Shown here piece by piece: positions 21,120 to 32,203 of a stretch of 64,000 nt of DNA. Positions within the stretch are counted from its first letter, which is position 1. Every line of letters begins with the position of its first letter. The notes beneath the pieces are model-generated. The model had not been told where the DNA came from. It saw only the letters and a program-made list of their open reading frames with translations, and searched no databases. Both the position numbers and the translations under genes were made by a program. The stretch is from contig NC_090761.1 in NCBI RefSeq assembly GCF_036898095.1, positions 43,502,454-43,566,453 of the forward strand, in the 5' to 3' direction. The stretch comes from Palaemon carinicauda. Lineage: Eukaryota > Arthropoda > Malacostraca > Decapoda > Palaemonidae.

Positions 21120-23021
21120 CTCCTGCCCAAGCCTCAGGTTGGGGGATGCCTCAGACATTTTTGGCAAGCATGGAAAGACCACGGTGCGGAACCCTGGACA
21201 GTAACGGTGTTGAAGGAGGGTTACAGACTGCCATTCCTGGCAGAACCGCCTCCTCTGATTCCAGCTAGATGGGCGGAGTGGCTAGCACCCAAGGACCCTT
21301 TGAAGAGGGCAGCCTTACAGGAGGAAGTACCACGATGTTGTAAAAAGGGGCGATGGAAACGGCCCTACAACCGGGCCCAGGGTTCTACAGCCGATTCTTT
21401 CTGGTGGAGAAAGAGACGGGAGGTTGGAGACCGGTAATAGATGTCAGCCCTCAACAAGTTTGTGTGCAAGACCGACTTCAAGATGGACACACCAAAGTCG
21501 GTCCTGCAGTCCCTGAGGGAAGGGGACTTCATGATGTCCATAGACCTCAAGGACGCGTATTTTCAAATCCCTATCCACCCCTCAAGCAGGAAGTTTCTTA
21601 GGGTGAAGTGGGGTACCCATATCCTGCAGTTCAAGACCCTCTGCTTCAGTTTGTCAACAGCGCCCCAGGTATTCACGAGGACCTTCACGACAGTCTTCGT
21701 GTGGGCTCACGAACGGGGTATTCGCCTCATTCGATACCTGGACGACTGGTTGCTTCTTCCTTCCTCCGAGGTAGTTTTGAAGGATCAAGCCGTGAAACTA
21801 ATACAATTCTGCAAAGTTCTGGGTATCACTATCAACCTGGAGAAGTCGCATCTGTCTCCCTCCACCAGGATGACTTACTTGGGGATAGTGCTGGACTCCC
21901 GCCTAGTGAGAGCCTTTCCATCGGGGGAGAGGTTGAACAACCTGGACCAGATCCTCCGGCCCTTCCTTTCAGGGCAGCCCAGGAGAGCCAAGGACTGGCA
22001 GAGGTTGATAGGTCACCTAGTATCATTAGAGAAACTGGTCCCCCAAGGGAGGCTCAAACTCAGGAGCATACAATGGAACTTGAAGGGGCTCTGGAACCAG
22101 TTAGACTCCCCCAACAAGTTAATTCCCGTTCTTCCGGAGACAAAACAATCCCTGGAGTGGTGGCAGGATCGAGCAAATACCCTCAAGAGGATGCCCTTCG
22201 CAGCCGTGCCCGCCGAGATGCTTCTCTTCACAGACGCCTCCAAGGAAGGGTGGGGAGCACACCTTCTTGGCAAGTCAGCAAGAGGCTCTTGGACGGAAGA
22301 AGAAAAAGCACAGCACATCAACATCCTAGAGATGAAGGCAGTCCGAAAAGCGTGCCTACAATTCGTAGGTCTTCTAAGTGGAAACACAGTGGCGTTGATG
22401 TGCGACAACGCCACTGTAATAGCGTACATAAAGAAACAGGGAGGTCTCAAGTCGAAGGAGTTATGCGATCTCACGGAGATCCTGGATTGGGCCGAGTCAG
22501 AACAAATCGTGAATTCAGCAAGGTTCATTCCAGGGAAAAGGAATGTCCTAGCCGACGGGCTCAGCAGGATGGGCCAGGTAGTGGGTACCAAGTGGTCTCT
22601 TCACCCAGAAGTAGCCAGGCTCATCATTCAAAAATGGGGTTCTCCGGTGATGGATCTCTTTGCAACCAGACTGAACGCACAACTCCCTGTATTCTGTTCT
22701 CCTGTCCCAGACCCAAAGGCGGCATTGGAGGACGCCTTTCAGCACAAATGGGACAATCTCTATGTGTACGCTTTTCCTCCCTTCGCATTGATCAGGAAAG
22801 TGCTCAACAGAGTAAGGGCAGCTCACAACCTAAGGATAGCTTTGGTAGTGCCCTGGTGGCCAGAGAGAGAGTGGTTCGCGGATCTAAGAGACCTAGCGTG
22901 TCTTCCCCCGTGGCCTCTGCCCGACAGACCAGACCTTCTGCAGCAGCCACACTTCCAAAGGTTCCACGACAATCCTCGGTCTCTTCGCCTTCGCGCTTGG
23001 AGATTATTGAGCGTCTCCTGA
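21120..23021 (+). pseudogene. pol: DIRS-A reverse transcriptase, RNase H and methyltransferase-like region
   Basis: The main frame (21441-23021, 526 codons) carries RT motifs FMMSIDLKDAYFQIPIHP, FSLSTAPQVFTR and IRYLDDWLLL (an intact YLDD box near residue 97). RNase H follows with LLFTDASKEGWGAHL, INILEMKAVRKA and CDNATVIAYIKKQGG. A DIRS-specific C-terminal region then carries VMDLFATRLNAQLPVF and YVYAFPPFALI, the position of the DAM-methyltransferase-like domain described for DIRS1/PAT elements. The N-terminal RT part (21120-21440) is split over other frames. The C-terminus overlaps the recombinase frame. Confidence 0.88.
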
Positions 23022-23050
23022 GGAAGGAAGGATATTCGGGAGATTATTGA
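21608..23050 (+). CDS. DIRS-A overlapping frame leading into the recombinase
   Basis: A 480-codon frame lying wholly within the RT/RNase H frame, in phase +2 relative to it. Its end (SPSRLEIIERLLRKEGYS) is the start of the tyrosine-recombinase protein, separated from it only by a 40-bp duplication. DIRS1 is known to have recombinase and RT ORFs that overlap. DIRS-C and DIRS-D keep an open frame in the same relative phase. Much of it may still be a passive shadow of RT codons, since no known domain is visible before the recombinase part. Confidence 0.45.
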   Translation: MGYPYPAVQDPLLQFVNSAPGIHEDLHDSLRVGSRTGYSPHSIPGRLVASSFLRGSFEGSSRETNTILQSSGYHYQPGEVASVSLHQDDLLGDSAGLPPSESLSIGGEVEQPGPDPPALPFRAAQESQGLAEVDRSPSIIRETGPPREAQTQEHTMELEGALEPVRLPQQVNSRSSGDKTIPGVVAGSSKYPQEDALRSRARRDASLHRRLQGRVGSTPSWQVSKRLLDGRRKSTAHQHPRDEGSPKSVPTIRRSSKWKHSGVDVRQRHCNSVHKETGRSQVEGVMRSHGDPGLGRVRTNREFSKVHSREKECPSRRAQQDGPGSGYQVVSSPRSSQAHHSKMGFSGDGSLCNQTERTTPCILFSCPRPKGGIGGRLSAQMGQSLCVRFSSLRIDQESAQQSKGSSQPKDSFGSALVARERVVRGSKRPSVSSPVASARQTRPSAAATLPKVPRQSSVSSPSRLEIIERLLRKEGYSGDY

Positions 23051-23079
23051 GCGTCTCCTGAGGAAGGAAGGATATTCGG
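23000..23079 (+). repeat. 40-bp tandem duplication in DIRS-A
   Basis: Two exact copies of a 40-bp unit starting GAGATTATTGAGCGTCTCCT (23000-23039 and 23040-23079). Since 40 is not a multiple of 3, the duplication moves the recombinase frame from phase 2 to phase 0 and ends the upstream frame at 23050. Confidence 0.95.
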
Positions 23080-24083
23080 CAGGAACGGCTGAGAGGATGT
23101 CGCGCTATCTGAGGCGGTCTTCGGCAGCGGTCTACCAGGCAAAATGGACCACTTTCATGAAATGGTTTTCCTCAAGAAACATCAAGCCTCTAAAAGCTTC
23201 GGTTCCGCATATTGCGGATTTCCTCGTACACCTCAGATACGTGGTGGGCATGTCAATACCAGCCATCAAGGGAGTCCGTGCAGCCTTGGGCCAAGTTTTC
23301 CTCCTGAAGGGCATTGATCTGGGCTCCTCTAGGCATATCTCTATGCTCATCAGGAGCTTCGAACAAGCATGCCCCCCACAAACCTCCAGGGTGCCGCAGT
23401 GGGATTTGGCAAGAGTATTGAAAATGCTAAGTGAACCACCATTCGAACCCTTGAAGGACATAGTGGACAGGGATCTCACTCTCAAGACGGTCTTCTTGTT
23501 GGCCTTGGCTTCAGCTAAGAGGGTGGGAGAAATCCATGGGTTGTCCTACGAAGTCTCTCATACGAAGGGATGGCGTGAGATCTCCTTCAAGTTCGTCACT
23601 TCTTTTGTGGCTAAAACACAGAATCCAGCAGTCTGGGATCCTCAGTTCGAAGGCTTCTCAATGCCAGCGATTCCTCGATCAGGGGATCCGAAGGATTTGA
23701 AGTTGTGCCCCGTCAGAGCCGTGAGGAAATACCTTAAGCGGACGGCCAATCTCCGCCCTGGTATCAAAAACCTCTTCGTCTCCACGGGTACAGTAAAAAG
23801 AAGGTATCTAAGAATACCATCTCCTATTGGCTAAGACAGGTGATTGTCAGGGCCTATAGCAAGGCGGGCCTTCCCCTGACAAGTAATCCCAGACCCCATG
23901 ACATTAGGGGTCTTAAGTACCTCTCTGGCTTTTGAGAAAAACATGGCGGTGGCCCAAATCCTTAGAGCAGGCACCTGGTCGAACCAGTCGACCTTCACAA
24001 CTCATTACCTCAAGGATTGCTCGAGAAAATCTCTAGACGGGTTCTCTATTGGGACAGTCATCTCCGCGCTCCAAGCGATTTAA
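23040..24083 (+). pseudogene. DIRS-A tyrosine recombinase
   Basis: Site-specific recombinase that integrates the circular DIRS DNA. The long frame (23097-23834) carries the N-terminal SAM-like domain (YQAKWTTFMKWF, IADFLVHLRYV, IPAIKGVRAALG) and the first catalytic Arg in LASAKRVGEIHGL. After a frameshift near 23815 come the HxxR box in PRPHDIRGLK and, after another shift near 23925, the Tyr nucleophile in FTTHYLKD. All catalytic residues of the R-H-R-Y set can be found, but in three frames, so the copy is dead. Confidence 0.88.
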
Positions 24084-24464
24084 CAGTGAAGCCCCAGGTA
24101 CAATCGTGGGTAGCAAAACCAAGAGACACAGGTTCGTTTCCTTTCACCCTTGTCCTTTTCCTCTCCCAACCCCCGTAGATAGACCCAGGTAGAACCTGAA
24201 CTAGACACGACTTCACATCTTCGACACAGGACTCAGCATCGTGGAATTTTTAAGGGTGAGTACTGTACTTAGATACTAACATGAGCTCTTTGTGTAGTTT
24301 TTCCCTACGTTTCGTTTTCCGGATATCTTAGAACCTAGTTTCCTACCTAGGTTCCTTGTTGCCCGGCTTAGTTGGGTCTAGAGGTCAGGAAGACACTCCC
24401 ACCTCCTAAAGTGTAAGTCTCCTAAGGAAGTAGTTCGAGGTAAGTCTCCGTGTTGGAACAAATC

Positions 24465-24781
24465 ACAAATTTTTAAGTAATTTGTATTTTTCCTAACATA
24501 CTTACCGAGAACTACTTTCGGGTAATGGCCCTCCCTTCCTTCCCCGAGTGCCTTACTGACCCTTAGCTATTTTTACATCCAAGAGCTTACTGAGGGTCGA
24601 GACCCAAGCTAACACGCGACCTGGCTCGGGACTAGCCTCAGGGCACGTAGTCTTCACAGAAAACGGAAGTAGGGTAAACTACACAAAACTCTGGTCGGTT
24701 GAGAGATTCCAGGTACCTCCTAAGAAAATAGTTCTCGGTAAGTATGTTAGGAAAAATACAAATTACTTAAAAATTTGTGAT
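24465..24781. repeat. Foldback sequence with about 60-bp inverted ends
   Basis: The left arm starts AAATCACAAATTTTTAAGTA and runs through CCTAACATACTTACCGAGAA. The right arm ends with the reverse complement of the same sequence at about 24723-24783. The arms pair over about 58-60 bp with very few mismatches, separated by about 200 bp that include the 63-bp repeat (24587-24649). There is no ORF and no clear target duplication. It could be a MITE or the right inverted terminal repeat of DIRS-A. An imperfect direct echo (TCCTAAGGAAGTAGTTCGAGG) lies just left at 24419-24445. Confidence 0.85.
24587..24649 (-). repeat. 63-bp inverted repeat, right copy
   Basis: Reverse complement of 17733-17795 with about three mismatches, centred on GGGTCGAGACCCAAGCTAAC. 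It sits between the arms of the 24465-24781 foldback. Confidence 0.85.
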
Positions 24782-24789
24782 TTATCTCA

Positions 24790-26105
24790 AAGGATGTCTC
24801 ACTTGAGGTTTATATAGTGGACTTCCACATTTTGAAGTTGGAGAATATGTGAGGGAAAGATTAATCAAACCCAATATACCCACCTAAATACAGTACTTGC
24901 ACCAATCAGCCAGCCGAGACTTGCCACCAATTACAATATGCTCCACAGTATCAAGTCCCACACACATTCAAACAGAAATATCATGAAATAAACAGCCATG
25001 GGAGCCAATAAACTAATACAAATTTTAATCCCGAAGCGAATACGAATGACTTCCAAATCCAATTTACACTAGAACAATGCCGGCAGCTACCTTAATACCA
25101 TACAGCCTATAACTCATTCAAAAACCGTGATTCTTTTAATAAGCGCTTGTCAAAAACCATTATTGAGCAAAGCCAAACCCTTTCAAAATAAACGATTCCT
25201 ATTGAAATTAAGGGAAGTAGCTGCACTCCTACTAACAGAAATTTTTAGACGTTCACCTGCCAGGAATCCAATTTGCTGAGAGGCCACACAGGGCCCAGCA
25301 CGGGTCTATATAGCCAAAATTCATAAATCCAGTCCTGAGAGCTTCAGTAACCTGAACACTTGATATGAAACATCCCATTCTAGGTGAAAGAGGACATGAC
25401 TAATAACTGCCCGAATCAGACCAATAAGCCAACCCTCACTGACACACAACCCAACTTTCTCTGCAGTGAAGGATTGTTGAAAAATTACAAAGCCTTTTTA
25501 AATTGGTATCCTCATTGGCCTGAAAGCTAGACAACAGACAAAACAATTTTACCAACACCAAACCCCACATTCTTGGAAAAAGTGTAACTCGCTAATACTC
25601 ATAGCTAATGCCAAGGACAACAGAAAGGGTTTTGGCCAAAGAACCTTTAAGGAGAATCACAAACGTTTAAAATGTGGACTCTAAAAACTGCAACACTACA
25701 TCTAAATCCAAATAAATAGATCTCAATACATCTGAATCCATCTAGAATAATACCTGAAGAGGATAAATACAACATGAGGCCTTCAAACGGTATTAAGAAC
25801 AGCCCTTTAAGCCTTAATAGCCAAAATATATAGTCCAACTATCCAAACATTACTTCCTACGCCTATTGATGCAAAGGGCCTATGGTAGATTTCGCTAGTC
25901 GTCTCTATCTTGAGCTTTTAATTCAATACTTCTCCATTCATTATCTACTTCACGTTTCATAGTCCTCAGCCAATATAAAATAGTGAATAGGCTACTAAAA
26001 AAATGTTTAGTCGAGTTAAAAACATTGAGAAAAGGGAAAATTCTTGCAAACAAAGAAAAAAACTGTAGTCATGTACTGTACTCTTAAGAGTATAATGCGA
26101 AAGAT
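24790..26105. other. No gene recognised
   Basis: AT-rich DNA. The only ORF over 60 codons (25647-25838, minus) has no recognisable motif. No repeat shared with the rest of the window was noticed. Confidence 0.55.
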
Positions 26106-26109
26106 TCAA

Positions 26110-27420
26110 TTAATCAATTGTATAGTCATTTGGGAGCCACCAGGGTTACTCTGAAGTTTAGGATACTCAAGTACCAGGTTGACTAACCTTCAAAATCAGG
26201 CAAAAGTGCAGAAAAACATTGGGATCGTAGTTGTCCTACAGATGGTGCACATTCTCCAGCGCTGCTAAATGGCCCAAGACAAGCTAACAGAAAATGAATA
26301 GTTTTCTGTTAAACCTTGTGGTGAACATATCTAATAACAGGGAACCCCACAGTCAAAAGACTATGTCACTAGAGGACGAAGGGACCATTCGGCTCCTACC
26401 ACTTGAAACGAGCAACTGAGCTTGTTGGCAATTACATTTCTTTTGCCCAGAATGATGCTTAACAACAGCTCTACTGTGTTGTTTAGTGCCAAAGAGTGAG
26501 CCTGCTTCACCTCCTTGCTTGTTGACATATGCTATTACGGTATTTTCGCTCATCAACACTACTGAGTGGCCTCTAAGACTGGAGTGATTGCAGTGCCAAG
26601 AATGCTGTTTTCAGTTCTAAAAGGTTGATGTGCAGGCTCTTCTCTTACTTGGACAAGAAACCTGAGGCAATCTGATTCCTTAGGTGTGTTCCCTATCCCT
26701 CCTTGATGCATCTGTGAATAGCAACAATTCCAGAAGTTCCCTTAATGAGGTTATCATCCTTTAGCCACCAGATTAGATCCCCAACCTCTTGGTCCATTGG
26801 AACCAAGTGATGAGGAAGGATGGTGGCTGCTGCCCAGTGTTTCTACACGACACCATTGAAGGGATATCTGATGGCGACTCCCGTGTAAAACGAGCTTCTC
26901 GAAGGACAAGTGATGCCAAACAAGTTGTTGCCACTGCTGAGCCAGCAGTTGTTGTTGAGAAATGAAAAGTCGTGCTACCCTCCAGTCTGATGATGCAATT
27001 GTGCGATGGAAAAATTCACTACTGACGGAGGAAGGTATCTGTCAACATTCCCAGGTACTAAAGCCTCTGCTTATATGTTACTTCTCTAGGTTTACCACAA
27101 TCCCCAGTTCATGGCAATAGAAGAGAACTTTGTAGAGATGATGAAGGAGATATCTTGAGGAGGTGGACTGGATAAACCAATTGTCTAGATACCCGAGTAA
27201 CTCTATGCCCTTGGCTATGCACAAGCTAAGACTGGGATACACATGCTAATTAATACTTAAGGGAGGGTGGTTTGACGCTCCAAAACACGAGACTGAACTT
27301 GAAAACCTTCTCCCTAAGGACAAAGCAGAGGAAATTCCTTGAAAGCCGATGGACTAGTATTTGAAAGCCAAAGGACTAGTATTTGAAAGTACTGTGTGTT
27401 CTGTTGTTGATATTGGGTTA
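26110..27420 (-). pseudogene. DIRS-B: decayed DIRS-type RT/RNase H fragment
   Basis: Reading the minus strand from about 27.4 kb down gives ordered but broken motifs: a GEGFQVQ-like stretch; GIELLGYLDNWFIQSTS (RT active site, with YLDN for YLDD); CHELGIVVNLEK; LELLLFTDAS (RNase H); SLHINLLELKTAFLALQS; MSENTVIAYVNKQGGE; DMFTTRFNRKLFIFC; and FRVTLVAPK. This is the order found in DIRS-A RT, RNase H and the methyltransferase-like region. Stops and frameshifts are many, so it is an old fragment. Only a 68-codon piece (26353-26559) remains as an ORF. Gag and recombinase were not found. Confidence 0.75.
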
Positions 27421-27429
27421 TGGGAAAGT

Positions 27430-28870
27430 GGTTAAAAAGAAGGGTTACCTCTACCCTCGTTCATTTGAGTGGCAGAAACAATTAACTAAGTATCTGGAAA
27501 AAAAGAAACATGGAAGGTAAGAATACCATACAGAAAAGTTGAGATTTTCTCCAAAAATAAATAGAATATACATAATATACATTTCCAGGAAGTATAACAA
27601 AGAACATAAAAACAGTAGAATAATAAACAAAACTTACTCGATACTGTGTAATGAAGCATTAAATTAACAACAGATTGGGAAAGGCCATATCACTCAACTG
27701 TGTTTCTCCTCACATCCAACTTGCAACCAACTCCCAATATCATCAGTTGAATAAATTGGTAGTGATTCTCCCTAAGATGGGCTAATATTTAACCAAGATG
27801 ATTAAATATATGCACTGACATATCAGGCATAAACATAGAAAGGTAACAAATATACAAAATAAAATAACTAGCACCACATTTTGAGTATGAACACAAAGAA
27901 ACTACACAAAAATAAACTAAGTAATCTATTAAATGGAGGATGATGCACTTCACTTTTATGAAGAAAAATAAGTTTTCTATAAAAAGAAAGAACTGAAATA
28001 TATAACCATTACTTACAGCAATACACATCGATATTCACCTAGTCTTACCTCCCAGTCACGGCTCTAAAAGGCTGCAGCTATGCCCTGTGCAAAGTCTTCA
28101 GATTTAAGAACACAGATCTCTCCTCCACGTAAGTGAAGAGCTTTGAATAGTCTTGCCCACCTGAAGTGCGATGTGACCAATAATAGTCAATTATTTTTGG
28201 CCACACATGAGCCTTTGAGAAGGTCATAAGACTGTCTTTTTGATAGCTATAGCACTGGAGAGTTCCACGGACAAACTTGTATTAATCCACTCTGAAGGTT
28301 GGAGGGTCTCTGGTTTTGCACCCCAATTCGTGGATTAAACTAATAGCCCCTCAGTGTGAACTTCTCCATCCCCTTACTTGATGAAACATTGGGTGCTAAT
28401 CAAGAGGAGTTGCTTTAGTGTCCTGTGAAGCTCTGCAGTGCTTATCTCAAGAGGACTTGACATCACAGGCTTGTGCGTCAGTGACTCTTCCTAATCACTA
28501 GCAGAATAAAGGAAGGGGTGTTGAAGAAGGCACTCTCTCCCTTGCTTTGTGAGACAATCAAATAGCATTTGCTTCAACCATTTCAAGGTTTGAGGTACTA
28601 GCTTGAACTTGGCACTCACAAAGTCATAAGGAATAGGTCCCAGTTTAGCCTTCCAAAAAATCTTGCAGTTGGATAGGTGATTGAGTCTGAAAGTGACAAA
28701 CAACCTTTTCAGTTCTCCATTCTAGTAAGTATACCAACAAGTCCTTCAACATTTAGTTCTTGGTCCTCTGGTGGCAGCTCTGGTAGTTGTGCAGTCAGTC
28801 AAGCGCCACCATCTTGTCTATGGTATAATATGTTCGAGGTGAGCTAGCTTCTGAGGAGCAGGGAAAAGCA
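27430..28870. other. No gene recognised
   Basis: A 70-codon minus frame at 28491-28703 (with VSAKFKLVPQTLKWLKQ) and a hydrophobic 79-codon frame at 27789-28028 are visible, but I recognise no family. The stretch lies on the 3' side of the otubain exon and could hold unrelated intergenic DNA. Confidence 0.5.
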
Positions 28871-28880
28871 TTTACCAAGG

Positions 28881-29215
28881 TTGTGGTGGCCGATGTGGTA
28901 CTGTCCCTGACTGATGAACGTCAGACTGGGGTTCGAGTCCCGCTCAAACTTATTAGTCCTTTGGTCGCTGCAACCTCACCATCCTGGTGAGCTTAGGAAG
29001 TGGGGTTTGGGGGAGACTAAGGTCTATCTGCCGAGTCATCAACAGCCATTACCTGGCCCTACTTGGTCCTAGCTTGGGTGGACAGTGGGCTTGGGCACTG
29101 ATCATATGTATCTATGGTCAGTCTCTAGGGCACAGTCTTGCTTGATAGGGCAATGTCACTGTCCCCTGCCTCTGTCATTCATGAGCAGCCTTTAAACCAA
29201 GCATCAACCAACTAA
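28881..29215 (+). repeat. tRNA-headed SINE
   Basis: The head resembles a tRNA gene with pol III promoter boxes: an A-box-like TGGCCGATGTGG at 28887-28898 and a perfect B box GGTTCGAGTCC at 28932-28942. About 270 bp of unrelated body follow, ending near CATGAGCAGCCTTTAAA. It lacks the structure of a functional tRNA. The body end is repeated imperfectly at 29231-29345. Confidence 0.7.
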
Positions 29216-29230
29216 ATGTATCTGGTCTTC

Positions 29231-29345
29231 CTCTAGCTTGATGGAGAGGGGCCTTGGGCACTGACCATAAATAAAAAAAGGCCATTCTCCAGGGAATTGT
29301 CACTGTCCCTTACCTCTGCCAAACATGAGCAACCTTTAAGTGTAT
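29231..29345 (+). repeat. Second, diverged SINE body end
   Basis: CTAGCTTGATGGAGAGGGGC, then a run matching GGGCACTGACCATA, TCACTGTCCC and CATGAGCAACCTTTAA of the preceding SINE. It has no tRNA-like head, so it is a truncated copy or an internal duplication. Confidence 0.65.
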
Positions 29346-29349
29346 AATT

Positions 29350-32150
29350 TCTGCACACACAAATAGGCTATAATAAAAGAAATTAGCTTTTACGGATTAT
29401 TTGTTTTACATCTTAAAATGGCCTCTTGGCAGTACCATAAAATCTCAGTTTGATTATACCAAGGGTTTCTATTTATGTATGAATATCTGATAGGTTATAG
29501 ACATATAAATAACCAAATTTTGATTTTATTTAAATGTGTTCCATGAGATAATCTATTATGCAAACAATATACATTTCATATTCTAATTTCTCTGCTAGAC
29601 ATTTAGATACACATTATATAAGAAAGTTAAGTTGTACTTTCATAAGAAATCCATACAAAGGTTAACTAAATAAAAACTGTATCTCTCACATTACAGTGTT
29701 TTATCACAGCTTTGATAATCAAGTTCTATCAACATTCAAACAGACAAATCAAAATAAGTTACTAATCCCTTAGACAGCTTGTGATGAAATCCAAATGCTA
29801 GAACCTTCATATCTAAGACTTAATATTTCTACCTTGACCAAAATAAAAACTACAAGTTAAAAATACTCCCGTCTATATGTATAAATACTGGTATGAATAC
29901 TATATCCATCTAAAGCTAATATACATAACTGCAAAAATCTTATATTAACATTAATCGTAGCTAATTAACAGACCTATTATAATAACAATAGAAGGAACGT
30001 AAAAGTAAGATACAATTAACGAGATAAGATTAGTGACAATCTTAATACTGTAATGCAATAAGTGAATGAGGTAACGTGAAAGAAAAGTTTGTGAAGAAGA
30101 CATTAATACGCAACTAACTGCAGTGCGAAGACAATTCATAGGTCTGAAAAGTAAAGGTGACAATTTCAATTATGAAAACTCAGCTATATCTACGTGTGTA
30201 TGTTGGCTTTGAGAAGGAGTAAAATCAAGACACCAGTTTCTGTAAGTCAGGAAAGAAATGCAAGAAGGAATGCCTTTACTGACTTACAGGAATAAGTTTC
30301 TAGAAAGTAATAAAATTTTGTGCAAAGAATTTTCCACTACTTGGCTGCCAGAAGAGTTGCCTAAATATTTAAATTTAATATTGATCCTATTGGATAACGG
30401 CACAAATTTTAACATACTATTGTATATGTTTAATAGAATTTATTAGAAAAAAGCAATTCCAAAAGCTTTTCTTTCACCCCTATCCTAAATGACCAAATAC
30501 TCTCTACATAATGAGAAAACTAGGAACATAACTAACAGACTAAAGCCCTGCTTTGCAACCCTTTTATTAAGCTGTTGCTCATTAGTTAATCATGACCAGA
30601 AGTGTACATGCATAAGGACCTAGTCACTGATAAAACTCAATAAATTATGTTTATAATTTATATTTTATAAAAATTACGTTATGTCCTGTAACAAGTGCTA
30701 GTAACTTGCAAATGAACTTGCCTTATTAGTCACCTTTCCTTCCTTGTTATAAACTTGGTTAATTATTCATTAGTTTGAAGCACAAACTTGTACTCCTTGT
30801 TTTCAAAGATGATGACTACCTTTAATGAGACCTACTCTTTCCCTATTGTTCTCACTTCTATCAAAGCTGAAGTATTTGGAAAAAAAAAAAAACTGTTTTT
30901 GTCTTCCTAAATAGTTTGCAAGGCACAACAGCCTCTCTTCACCAACAAAAATATAAAATAGTAGGATAAAATCATCTGGTAACTTTTCTCACTTAACATC
31001 TGGTTTGTTCTTGTACATGATCCTTCTATCTTAAACCTACCCTATCTCTAGTAGTACCCTTACAAGATCTGTTATCTCTTTATTTCTGCTCTTTTAATAA
31101 ATAAGTTCCTCCAAAACCTTTGTTGACTATATTTCCCTTCTTTTAATCAATAAAATCCTTCAAACCCTGTATTGCTTACCTATTCTTATGCAGATGCTTC
31201 TCTCACCATCATTGCCATGGCATAATTCTATATCTATTGCATACTTCTAAATGGTACTAATGAAACCTGGTTTTGTTTGCACTTCAAGATCAATTTCATC
31301 TCTACCGTTTGATTTCAATTGATTTTGAAAATGGAAAATTGAAACCCATCACACAATTAGGTAGAACATGAAAAAAAAATATATCATGAGAGGCTCACAT
31401 CAGTAGCCTGGATAAGTCTACTAGGAGGCTCAATGTGCTCTCAAGATGCAACCACAAACTTCTCTCCTGAACAGCTCTTGATTTTAAAATGACCCCACTG
31501 CCTTCTTATCAGCTACTGCCCTCATATCCGAGACACATTTTACAAACTGCTGGATTTGATGAAGTTGAATAAAAATGTTTCCTTATAATAAATGACTTCA
31601 AATCTGTCAAATGGTATTGTATGAACTATTATGGGCAGTGCTCTAGACAACACCTAATATTGCATTTGAACTCCACTTTCTCATCCTTGTAACTCACACT
31701 AGATTTCTTATTGCCCCACATGTTGAGTGGACATAGTTAACTCAAGAGTCAACCACTTACATCATTCCTTCACAGGTTTTAATACTCGATCATGTAAACT
31801 TTCCTCACTCGTTATTGGAGCTCATCAGCACACTTCTTTAAAAAATAAATATGGTAGCCATGCAAATATTTTTAATATAGAATAACTGAAATTGCCTCAA
31901 ATATCATAAAAAAATACAGAACATCCCATATTCCAAATTGAAAAACAGTATTTTAAACAGCCTTGTAAATGGCTAAGATTCTTTCTGTTATTCAAACCCT
32001 CATAAAAAAAATGCTAATAAAAATGCATGCAATTTCAGCTTCATAAAACGACACATTTGCCCTCATTTTTATTCTTATGCTCCCATCATTGTCAGATTTT
32101 TGTTAAGTAGCTTTAAAATTTCTCAGAAACCTTGTTTCATCGAAATACAG
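29350..32150. other. No gene recognised
   Basis: Very AT-rich. The only ORFs over 60 codons (29951-30169 minus, 30258-30446 plus) show no family motif. It lies downstream of the otubain terminal exon. Confidence 0.55.
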
Positions 32151-32197
32151 TACTCACATTTGAGGATCTATGCAAATGTAGAAGACCTAAAAGCAAG

Positions 32198-32203
32198 TTT
32201 ATT
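32198..32203 (-). terminator. Candidate otubain poly(A) signal
   Basis: TTTATT on the plus strand reads AATAAA on the minus strand, about 175 nt after the otubain stop codon. This is a plausible distance for a short 3' UTR, but AATAAA words are common in such AT-rich DNA. Confidence 0.4.

Larger units (their letters stand above)
18478..24460 (+). mobile_element. DIRS-A: DIRS1-like tyrosine-recombinase retrotransposon
   Basis: Contains, in order, a Cys-rich plus SR-rich Gag, an RT/RNase H with a methyltransferase-like region, and a tyrosine recombinase, which together define DIRS1-like elements. There are no LTRs and no DDE integrase. Edges are approximate: the left edge is where Penelope similarity ends, the right edge is before the foldback at 24465. 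Multiple frameshifts show it is inactive. Base composition is richer in G+C than the flanks. Confidence 0.85.

Noticed and set aside
22013..22591. 192-codon minus-strand ORF
   Set aside because: Antisense shadow of DIRS-A RNase H; no family motif.
28881..28953. tRNA gene
   Set aside because: Only the promoter boxes are tRNA-like; the sequence does not give a clear cloverleaf and runs into a SINE body.
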